Source of the DNA: Candidatus Gastranaerophilales bacterium
Lineage (GTDB): Bacteria > Cyanobacteriota > Vampirovibrionia > Gastranaerophilales > Gastranaerophilaceae
Direction of reading: 5' to 3'
Assembly (NCBI GenBank): GCA_910587245.1
Contig: CAJULX010000004.1
Coordinates: forward strand, 1-28,288
DNA length: 28,288 bases
Below, piece after piece: positions 1 through 6,233 of the stretch; positions within the stretch are counted from its first letter, which is position 1; each line of letters starts with the position of its first letter. The notes below the pieces were generated by a model. The model was not told the origin of the DNA and made no database searches. It saw only the letters and a list, made by a program, of their open reading frames with translations. Made by a program: the position numbers and the translations under genes.

Positions 1-46
1 GGGAATTTCTTTTTGTGTTGATTTTATAAATTTATCAGATTGTATC

Positions 47-55
47 GGGGGGGGG
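47..55. repeat. G9 homopolymer near left edge
   Basis: A run of nine G residues stands out in AT-rich, apparently non-coding sequence, and is followed by TAAATTTAC. The rest of 1-237 holds no ORF of convincing length, no RNA gene and no clear promoter. The window's right end also finishes in a C6 run preceded by AAACTTTA, so its reverse complement starts GGGGGGTAAA like this site. The run could be a slippage-prone tract or simply a sequence-context feature near an assembly edge. I cannot tell which. Confidence 0.5.
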
Positions 56-237
56 TAAATTTACTTGCAATTACTTTAGGTGCCTTTGTAACATTCAAGG
101 AACCCAAACTGTCCCGAATTTTTATAAGATTTTCAAAATTTATACTCAATTAATATCCTTTTTTAAAAACTCCTTTATAAATATATAAAAACTTCCCCTC
201 CCCCAAAATTGCTAAAATATGATATATGGCAATAACA

Positions 238-414
238 CTATGCACAATGCCTGTATATTACATCAAATTCATCAATCCGTTTTTTAATTAACATTGCAAG
301 AAACAAAGTAGTATCGTCAACTTCCGCATCAGTTAAGCACCAATTATAAAGAAGAGTTGATATTGATTTAATATCAAAAATAAAATCTTCAAAAGTTTCT
401 TCATTATTAGACAT
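238..414 (-). CDS. Small acidic helical protein A1 of a divergent two-gene module
   Basis: I do not recognise this 58-residue protein. The start at 414 (MSNNEETFEDF) is preferred over an upstream in-frame start at 498, because a GAGGG Shine-Dalgarno site lies just upstream of it and the longer N-terminus would be a low-complexity Ile/Asn/Phe stretch. The protein is acidic at the N-terminus, and the rest looks helical, with an LFLAMLIKKRIDEFDVIY tail. It aligns with the 60-residue protein at 21713-21895 over the segment ending in A.LIK(K/R)(R/K), although identity is low. Both are encoded divergently from a small HTH-like gene. It has no signal peptide or membrane segment. Possible roles are a toxin or antitoxin partner, or a co-regulator of B1. 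That is inference from context only. Confidence 0.65.
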   Translation of the reverse strand: MSNNEETFEDFIFDIKSISTLLYNWCLTDAEVDDTTLFLAMLIKKRIDEFDVIYRHCA

Positions 415-469
415 AAAAAGCCCTCGGTTAAAATTCATGATATAATCTATAAAGAAATTTATAATGTTA

Positions 470-498
470 ATTATATCCAAAATAAGAAATAAATTCAA
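470..498 (-). promoter_or_regulatory. Sigma70-type promoter of A1
   Basis: Read on the minus strand, TTGAAT (493-498) and TATAAT (470-475) are separated by 17 bp. This predicts transcription start near 463 and a leader of about 49 nt to the A1 start codon. The -35 box touches the AACT-N4-AGTT dyad at 497-508, so a protein bound there could control this promoter. Confidence 0.6.
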
Positions 499-508
499 CT
501 ATTTAGTT
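497..508. promoter_or_regulatory. Candidate operator dyad AACT-N4-AGTT
   Basis: AACTATTTAGTT lies between A1 and B1, overlapping the A1 -35 region. Its arm spacing matches the CACT-N4-AGTG sites at the paralogous A2/B2 locus. An AT-rich dyad this short can occur by chance, so its support comes mainly from the parallel with the second locus. Confidence 0.35.
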
Positions 509-532
509 AAATAATTAATAAAACTTAACACT

Positions 533-763
533 ATGCAGGAAGATAAAAAAATTATACAGGCAACAATTGATGAAATCAAAGCCCGTTTAAGAATGAAGGG
601 GCACAATTTAACAACCTTTCTTGAAGCTTATAATCACACTCTTGATAAGCCCATAAGCCTTGCAAACTTTTCAAAACGCCTCAACTCCGGCAATTTAAAA
701 TACTGGGAAATTAAACAAATCGCAGAATTTCTGGGCTATAAAATTGAGTGGAAAGATAATTAA
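533..763 (+). CDS. Small HTH-like protein B1
   Basis: This 76-residue protein has no signal peptide or membrane segment. It is clearly homologous to the 75-residue protein at 22030-22257. The shared pattern is an N-terminal helix containing EIK, a helix starting (N/T)LT/TLE, then a N.(T/S)K(K/R)(I/L) helix and a C-terminal EIK.IA(E/D).LGY.IE(W/F) block. The pattern resembles short phage-repressor-like helix-turn-helix proteins that I recall as common in Firmicutes and other gut bacteria. DNA binding is inferred from this pattern. It is transcribed divergently from A1 with a 118-bp spacer and no strong Shine-Dalgarno site; CACT directly precedes the ATG, as it nearly does in B2. It probably regulates its own locus. 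Confidence 0.8.
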   Translation: MQEDKKIIQATIDEIKARLRMKGHNLTTFLEAYNHTLDKPISLANFSKRLNSGNLKYWEIKQIAEFLGYKIEWKDN

Positions 764-788
764 TAACCCGCCATTTTAATAAAATAAT

Positions 789-2774
789 CTACACCATCTC
801 TCTCAATTTCTTTATCTGGTCGCGAAGCTCTGCCGCGCGTTCAAAATCAAGAATTTTCGCCGCTTTGTGCATATCTTTTTCAAGCTGATTAAGTAATTTC
901 GGCAAATCTTTTTTGTCGATATTCAGTTCGCACATCTCCTCCGCCACAATATCTTCAATGCTTCTGTAGCTTTGAACCAGCGAAAGCAGATTGTTTTCAA
1001 CCGATTTTTTAATCGTTTTTGGCGTAATTCCGTGCTTTTTATTAAATGCCGTCTGCAATTCACGACGGCGTTTTGTTTCTTCAATCGCAACCTTCATAGA
1101 ATCCGTTATTTTATCGGCATACATAATAACATGCCCGTCCGCATTTCTTGCTGAACGCCCGATTGTCTGAATTAATGACGTTTCGCACCTCAAAAACCCT
1201 TCTTTATCCGCATCCATTATGGCAACAAGAGATACTTCAGGGATATCAAGCCCCTCACGGAGTAGATTTACGCCGATTAAAACATCAAATTCACCGAGCC
1301 TTAAATCCCTTAAAATTTCAACCCTCTCCAAAGATTGTACTTCACTATGCAAATACCGCACCCTGATACCCTTTTGGGTTAAATATTCGGTCAATTCTTC
1401 CGCCATTTTTTTAGTTAAAGTTGTAACAAGAATGCGCTCTTTCTTTTCTGCGGTAGCGTTTATTTCCTTAATGAGGTCATTCACCTGTCCTTCTGTCGGG
1501 CGGACATCAATTTCAGGGTCTAAAAGCCCTGTGGGACGTATGATTTGCTCTACAATCTGCGCGGATTCCTGCTTTTCAAAATCTGCAGGTGTCGCTGAAA
1601 TAAACACTTTCTGCCCTATTTTGCCCCAGAATTCATCAAAAGTTAAAGGCCTGTTATCTTTTGCGCAGGGCAGCCTGAAACCGTAATCCACAAGCACTTC
1701 CTTGCGCGATTTATCACCAAAATACATCCCCCGAAGCTGCGGCAGCGTTACATGTGATTCATCCACAACGACAAGAAAATCTTCCTGAAAATAATCCAAA
1801 AGAGTAGCAGGCGGAGTCCCCGGCAAACGTTTTTCAAGTATCCTTGAATAATTTTCAATACCGGAGCAATACCCCATCTCTTTTATCATCTCAATATCAT
1901 AATTTACGCGCTGTTCAAGCCTTTGCGCCTCAACCAGTTTATTTTCCGCATACAGTTCATTTAAGCGCGCACGCAATTCACAGCGAATTTGCTCGATTGA
2001 ACCGTCCATATCATCGTCATCAGCAAGATAGTGAACCGCAGGATATATAACGGTTTCGGGCACATTTTCCAATACTTCGCCCGTTACAGGGTCAATTCTT
2101 GAAATTTTTTCAATTTCATCCCCGAAAAAGTAAATCCGCGTTATCACTTTTTCATAACTTGGCATAATTTCAACAATATCGCCCCTTGCGCGAAAAGTTG
2201 CACGTTTTAGTTCAACATCATTTCGCTCATACCGCACAAGTACAAGATGTTCTAAAAGCGCCTGCCTGTCTATTTCTTCGCCGACAGATATATTTAAAGC
2301 CCCTTTAAAATAATTTTCAGGCAGCCCCAAACCATAGATACAGCTCACGGAAGCCACCACGATAACATCATTCCGCTCATAGAGGCTGCGCGTTGTATTA
2401 TGCCTCAAGCGGTCGATTTCATCATTTATTGAAGCCGTTTTTTCGATATATGTATCCGTGCGCGGAATATACGCTTCAGGCTGGTAATAATCGTAATAGC
2501 TTATAAAATATTCAACGGCATTATTTGGAAAAAGTTCTTTAAATTCGTTATAAAGCTGTGCCGCAAGCGTTTTATTGTGCGCGATTATAAGCGTCGGCTT
2601 CTGCACTTTTTCAATCACATTTGCAATGGTGAAAGTTTTCCCTGACCCCGTCACCCCAAGCAAAGTCTGGCTTGCCATCCCGTCTTCAATACCCTTAACA
2701 AGCGCCTCTATTGCTTTCGGCTGATCGCCCTGCGGTTTATATTCAGATTCTATTTTAAACTGCTTCTTTATCAT
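789..2774 (-). CDS. uvrB: UvrABC excinuclease subunit B
   Basis: UvrB is the damage-verifying helicase-like subunit of nucleotide excision repair. It is loaded by UvrA and recruits UvrC for dual incision. At 661 residues the protein has normal family length. Walker A is GVTGSGKT at residues 40-47. The beta-hairpin region with YYDYYQPEAYIP follows at about 92-105. The DEAD-like box VVVDESHV and helicase motif VI region (QTIGRSARN) are present. The C-terminal UVR motif, which binds UvrC, covers roughly residues 624-661. There is no Shine-Dalgarno site; an extended -10 box ends six bases before the ATG, so the mRNA may be leaderless. I saw no convincing LexA box. No uvrA or uvrC lies in the window. 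Confidence 0.98.
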   Translation of the reverse strand: MIKKQFKIESEYKPQGDQPKAIEALVKGIEDGMASQTLLGVTGSGKTFTIANVIEKVQKPTLIIAHNKTLAAQLYNEFKELFPNNAVEYFISYYDYYQPEAYIPRTDTYIEKTASINDEIDRLRHNTTRSLYERNDVIVVASVSCIYGLGLPENYFKGALNISVGEEIDRQALLEHLVLVRYERNDVELKRATFRARGDIVEIMPSYEKVITRIYFFGDEIEKISRIDPVTGEVLENVPETVIYPAVHYLADDDDMDGSIEQIRCELRARLNELYAENKLVEAQRLEQRVNYDIEMIKEMGYCSGIENYSRILEKRLPGTPPATLLDYFQEDFLVVVDESHVTLPQLRGMYFGDKSRKEVLVDYGFRLPCAKDNRPLTFDEFWGKIGQKVFISATPADFEKQESAQIVEQIIRPTGLLDPEIDVRPTEGQVNDLIKEINATAEKKERILVTTLTKKMAEELTEYLTQKGIRVRYLHSEVQSLERVEILRDLRLGEFDVLIGVNLLREGLDIPEVSLVAIMDADKEGFLRCETSLIQTIGRSARNADGHVIMYADKITDSMKVAIEETKRRRELQTAFNKKHGITPKTIKKSVENNLLSLVQSYRSIEDIVAEEMCELNIDKKDLPKLLNQLEKDMHKAAKILDFERAAELRDQIKKLREMV

Positions 2775-2780
2775 GATAAC

Positions 2781-2810
2781 ATTCTACCACGGGGAAATTC
2801 GGGTTTTCAA
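2781..2810 (-). promoter_or_regulatory. uvrB promoter, apparently leaderless
   Basis: On the minus strand TTGAAA (2805-2810) is followed by an 18-bp spacer and TAGAAT (2781-2786), with TG one base before the -10 box (extended -10). Only six bases separate the -10 box from the uvrB ATG at 2774, so the expected transcription start coincides with the start codon. Confidence 0.55.
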
Positions 2811-2814
2811 ATGA

Positions 2815-2842
2815 TTTCAAAAACAACACCTTCTTTTATAAT
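2815..2842 (+). promoter_or_regulatory. Promoter of the small peptide gene
   Basis: A perfect TATAAT lies at 2837-2842, with a weak -35 candidate TTTCAA at 2815-2820 and a 16-bp spacer. The predicted start near 2849 gives a leader of about 70 nt. The -35 regions of this promoter and the uvrB promoter lie back to back within 16 bp. Confidence 0.5.
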
Positions 2843-2918
2843 AGAGTTAAAGGGTAAGCTCCTGCCTGCCTCCGCTGGCGCACGCTAGTTAAGAGACTAA
2901 AGCCGGAAAGGAGGTAAG

Positions 2919-2999
2919 ATGAATTTCAGTTTCATAATTACTGAAAAAGCGCTAATCCTTATCATATTGATAATCATAGCGCTAAAACTGAAAAAATAG
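2919..2999 (+). CDS. 26-residue hydrophobic membrane peptide (candidate)
   Basis: A 27-codon ORF has an excellent AAAGGAGGT Shine-Dalgarno site at 2907-2915, a promoter upstream and a terminator hairpin ten bases after its stop. The peptide begins MNFSFIITEK and continues as an almost unbroken Leu/Ile run (ALILIILIIIALKL) ending KK, long enough for one membrane helix. This architecture resembles type I toxin and holin-like small membrane peptides, but no family is recognised. The coding DNA contains two hairpins: TTTCAGT/ACTGAAA at 2924-2946, and AGCGCTA/TAGCGCT with inner TTATCA/TGATAA at 2948-2983. The leader (2859-2873) contains CTCCT and CCTCC, complementary to the Shine-Dalgarno site, so translation may be self-occluded. 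The alternative is a structured non-coding RNA. Confidence 0.5.
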   Translation: MNFSFIITEKALILIILIIIALKLKK

Positions 3000-3008
3000 G
3001 GAGTTAAG

Positions 3009-3043
3009 AAAGCCTCAGAGGTCTGACCACCTTTGGGGCTTTT
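3009..3043 (+). terminator. Terminator after the small peptide gene
   Basis: A 14-bp stem (3009-3022 paired with 3029-3042, two G-U pairs) with a six-base loop ends in TTTT. The T run is short, so termination may be partial. Confidence 0.65.
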
Positions 3044-3094
3044 CCCTATATACCCATTATAAACCATTTCAACCAAATTACAACATGCGGATAT

Positions 3095-3128
3095 AAAAAA
3101 AGGGTATTGAGGTTACAAATCAATACCC
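3095..3128 (-). terminator. Terminator of the glycine-rich pilin gene
   Basis: Read on the minus strand, a perfect 9-bp stem GGGTATTGA/TCAATACCC (3120-3128 and 3102-3110) is followed by seven U residues (3095-3101). It lies about 28 bases after the pilin stop codon. This is a classic intrinsic terminator. Confidence 0.85.
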
Positions 3129-3155
3129 GAAAATAAGTTGTTTATCGTAAAACTA

Positions 3156-5690
3156 TCAGTTATTCCAATCAATTACCACCATGCCATTCCCTCCGTTGCC
3201 TCCGGGGTAAGCCTGATTGTCTTTAATACTTCCTCCGCCGCCGCCTCCGCCGACTTTCCCCGCATTTTTTCCGTTTCCTGAAGATGAAGCATTAGCACAT
3301 ACACCTGTCGGCATACCTCCGCCGCACCCGCCAAGACCCATAAGAGCATCAAACAGCGGACATATTGCTTCCGTTATTGTTCCGCCGATTCCGCCGTAAT
3401 CATTGGTTCCATCTTCGCCTTTTACACTGTTTTTTACGTTTTCATCATAATTGCCCCCTTTGCCGTGGCCGGAACTGCCTGCATATCCGCCATCTCCGCC
3501 TTTTGCCAAAGCCTTTTTACCCTCGTTTGTCGTGATGAAGCTATCCCCGCCGTTATTTCCCTTTAATCCCTGTTGAATACTGCCTGTATTGCTTATTGCG
3601 GGTGCTGTGCCGCCTTTTCCTACGGTTATTTGCACTTTTGTACCGGGTGTTACCCAAACGCCGTTATAAGCTGCTATCTGACCGCTTGCTCCGCCTCCGC
3701 CATTTGTGCTTCCCCACTCAATGTATATATAACCGTTGGCACCTCTGCCGCCATGTCCCGGTGTTTTCCCGTCATTAATTACACCGCCGCCCCCTCCGCC
3801 GCCTGCACCGTAATTGGAAGATAACGCATCTACACCGTTAGACTGCGCCCCGCCTTCATTTCCGCCTTTAACAAGAACACCGTTCAAATTATACAGCTGT
3901 CCTCCTCTGCCTCCTCCGCCGCCGTTGGTATATGATTTTGCACTGCCGCCGTTTTCTCCGCCCGTATGAAAATTGCTGCCTTTCCAGTTAACATATTTAA
4001 CCGCGTTGGCGCCCGCTGTAGCGCTTGCCGTTTTTATGCCTCCGCCCATGCCGTAGGTATTATTAATATATGTTTCGTTATCAGATGATTCATATTTGCC
4101 GCCCTTGCCTCCCGATACAGACATTAGAGTGGTGCTTCCGATGCTCACCGAGGTTTCCCCTCCGTCCCCGCCGTTTCTTCCGTATCCGTTGCTGCCATAT
4201 GAGGATGTACCTTCTCCGCCGATACCTATATTGAAATTAAGCTTTTGCCCCGGGGTAACGGATATTTCACCTATCCATATCTGTCCCGCGCCGCCTCCGC
4301 CGCCCGAGTTTGATTTTGCATAATACTGGCATTTTAAACCGTTAGCAACAGCTGCCACGTCATACCACAATTTTATGGCGCCCGAACAGCCTGCGTTACA
4401 TTTTGAAGTTCCGAATATTGAGCTCAATGTACCCTTGCCGCCGCCAACACCGCCTTCACCACCGCCACCACCTCCGCCTGATGCACGGTTACCTCCCGCG
4501 CTTCCGTTTGCCCCTGCCATATATCCTGACCCCCCACTGCCAGCTATGAGTCTCCATCCATCACACCAAGTCTGTCCTCCGCCTCCGCCGCGACCAAAGT
4601 TTTTATTTAACGTTCCACCACCATTACCCCCTCCCGGAAGTGAATATCCGTATCCGCGAGTATCAATACAAGAAGCAATAGCACCGCCACCGCCTCCGCC
4701 ACCTCCGCCAGGAGCTTCAAAAACCATAGTTCCTGCATTTAAAATAGCTGTAGAGCCGCCGCCTCCGCCACTGCTGCTAGCATCACACGCAGCATCAGGA
4801 AAACCGTTACAATCCCCTCTTGCACCTGCACTTCCAGCTGTACCTCCCGAACCGCCTGCACCACCTGCTACAACCAAAGCGTATTTGATTGAGCCGCCAG
4901 TATATGTACCTTTGCCGCCAGGGCTGCCTACCTTTAATGTAATAGAAGAAGCAGGAGCTGTTACGCTGAGTGCCTTATTAACCAAATAACCGCCGGAACC
5001 GCCCGAAGCAGTACTCGAACCGCCTCCTGCGCCGCAGGCGGTAACTTTAGTTAAAGAAATATTATTTAAAAATTTAGTAAATTTTGCATTCGGGCTCACG
5101 GTTGTATTATCAGATGCCACAGTCCAGACGGCTGTACCCGAATCAGAACACCTTGAAGTCAAAGCAGGTGCAGTATATGTACTCGGCAAAGCTGCGCTGT
5201 TTGAAAAAATATATGTGCCAGCATTGGTTATTTGCACGGTTGCATTGCTTATCGCGGGAATATCAGCATAATCAAGGCTTTTGTTTAGCCCTCCGCTTGC
5301 ACCGCCTCCGCCCGCACCTACCATAAATACTCTAAGTTTTGTGACACCCGCGGGCACAGTCCAATTACTTTCGGATGATGTTACTTCTTTGAAGCCGAAT
5401 GTCGCGCCGCCGCCTGCGCCGCCTCCGCCGACGGAAGTGACATTAATTACATTAACACCGTTTGGAACAGTCCATTCAAAATCTTCATAAAAAGTACGTG
5501 AATAATCGCTTTTAGTTCCGCTCCCCGTACCGCTTACGGTTACATGCTCGTTCATTTTTCTTGTCATTACGGGTGCAAGAGCCGCCAATAGCAATGAAGC
5601 AACAAGAAGCGCCATAAGCATTTCAACGAGAGAAAATCCAGCGCACTGTACAAAACAGGACATTTTTTGCCCTTTGAACAACTTTTTCAT
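3156..5690 (-). CDS. Giant glycine-rich prepilin-like surface protein
   Basis: The protein has 844 residues from the ATG at 5690. A TTG nine bases further upstream is in frame but less likely. The N-terminus is a type IV prepilin signature: a short basic leader, cleavage site G18|F19, then SLVEM and a hydrophobic helix to about residue 41. After that it departs from known pilins. Nearly all the rest is low-complexity glycine, built from modules with W-T-V-P-x-G-V starts, TPG...VG.GG motifs and ends such as GYIYIEW or GMVVIDW. These features match the glycine-rich domain I know from phage tail-fibre adhesins. A likely role is a surface adhesin exported or anchored by type IV pilus or type II secretion machinery. 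The gene has its own terminator and is divergent from an Xre regulator. GC content is locally raised by Gly codons. Confidence 0.8.
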   Translation of the reverse strand: MKKLFKGQKMSCFVQCAGFSLVEMLMALLVASLLLAALAPVMTRKMNEHVTVSGTGSGTKSDYSRTFYEDFEWTVPNGVNVINVTSVGGGGAGGGATFGFKEVTSSESNWTVPAGVTKLRVFMVGAGGGGASGGLNKSLDYADIPAISNATVQITNAGTYIFSNSAALPSTYTAPALTSRCSDSGTAVWTVASDNTTVSPNAKFTKFLNNISLTKVTACGAGGGSSTASGGSGGYLVNKALSVTAPASSITLKVGSPGGKGTYTGGSIKYALVVAGGAGGSGGTAGSAGARGDCNGFPDAACDASSSGGGGGSTAILNAGTMVFEAPGGGGGGGGGAIASCIDTRGYGYSLPGGGNGGGTLNKNFGRGGGGGQTWCDGWRLIAGSGGSGYMAGANGSAGGNRASGGGGGGGEGGVGGGKGTLSSIFGTSKCNAGCSGAIKLWYDVAAVANGLKCQYYAKSNSGGGGGAGQIWIGEISVTPGQKLNFNIGIGGEGTSSYGSNGYGRNGGDGGETSVSIGSTTLMSVSGGKGGKYESSDNETYINNTYGMGGGIKTASATAGANAVKYVNWKGSNFHTGGENGGSAKSYTNGGGGGRGGQLYNLNGVLVKGGNEGGAQSNGVDALSSNYGAGGGGGGGVINDGKTPGHGGRGANGYIYIEWGSTNGGGGASGQIAAYNGVWVTPGTKVQITVGKGGTAPAISNTGSIQQGLKGNNGGDSFITTNEGKKALAKGGDGGYAGSSGHGKGGNYDENVKNSVKGEDGTNDYGGIGGTITEAICPLFDALMGLGGCGGGMPTGVCANASSSGNGKNAGKVGGGGGGGSIKDNQAYPGGNGGNGMVVIDWNN

Positions 5691-5869
5691 AATAAACAAT
5701 TTCCCTAAATTTCTATTTAATACAACAACTTTTCAAAGAAAATTATATCTAATGAATTAAATTTTATATTTATTGCATAAAATTGTCAATAAAAATTATG
5801 CTACTGGATTATATGAAAAATTTGTTATGATGGCTAAAATGTAATAATAACAATAAATTTGGTATAAAA

Positions 5870-6199
5870 ATGGCAAAGCCTGTAAATATTAAAAAATGTC
5901 TGGGTGCAAGAATCCAGCAGATAAGAAAATCTTTAAAAATGACTCAAGACCAGCTGGCAGAACAGGTGGGGATGGAGCCGCAAAATATCTCCATGATTGA
6001 AACAGGCAGAAATTATCCGACACCCGAAAACCTTGCAAAAATAGCACAAAGCCTTGGAGTGGACGTTTTTGAGCTGTTTGTATTTGGAGAGCAAAAGGCA
6101 ATTGATGCCATGAGGCAGTTTGTAATATCGGAATTAAACCGCGACAATGATATGACAAAGCTTTTGTTTAATTTTTGCAGAGCAATAAAAGAGATGTAA
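5870..6199 (+). CDS. Xre/Cro-type HTH transcriptional regulator
   Basis: This 109-residue protein has a canonical lambda-repressor-like HTH at about residues 10-70: ARIQQIRKSLKMTQDQLAEQ, then VGMEPQNISMIETGR and ENLAKIAQSLGVDVFELF. The C-terminal 35 residues form a short helical tail that may dimerise. No ligand-binding domain follows. It is divergent from the glycine-rich pilin gene across a spacer of 179 bp, so it may control itself and the pilin; that is inference. There is no clear Shine-Dalgarno site and I could not settle its promoter. It is unrelated in sequence to the smaller B1 and B2 proteins. Confidence 0.9.
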   Translation: MAKPVNIKKCLGARIQQIRKSLKMTQDQLAEQVGMEPQNISMIETGRNYPTPENLAKIAQSLGVDVFELFVFGEQKAIDAMRQFVISELNRDNDMTKLLFNFCRAIKEM

Positions 6200-6233
6200 A
6201 TCCCCATACAGCACATTTTTTGCTTTATAATAA

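Noticed and set aside
415..498. N-terminal extension of A1
   Set aside because: The longer start has no Shine-Dalgarno site, overlaps the A1 promoter, and adds low-complexity residues not found in A2.
2859..2888. GC-rich patch as part of a signal recognition particle or other known RNA
   Set aside because: The conserved loops of SRP RNA and other standard small RNAs are not present; it fits better as the structured leader of the small peptide gene.
4375..4989. 204-residue proline-rich ORF on the plus strand
   Set aside because: It is antisense to the glycine-rich pilin gene; Pro codons are the complement of Gly codons, and no ribosome-binding site supports it.
5783..5812. TTGTCA ... GATTAT as the promoter of the Xre regulator
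   Set aside because: The -10 box matches consensus poorly and the spacing is 18 bp; several other weak choices exist in this AT-rich spacer.
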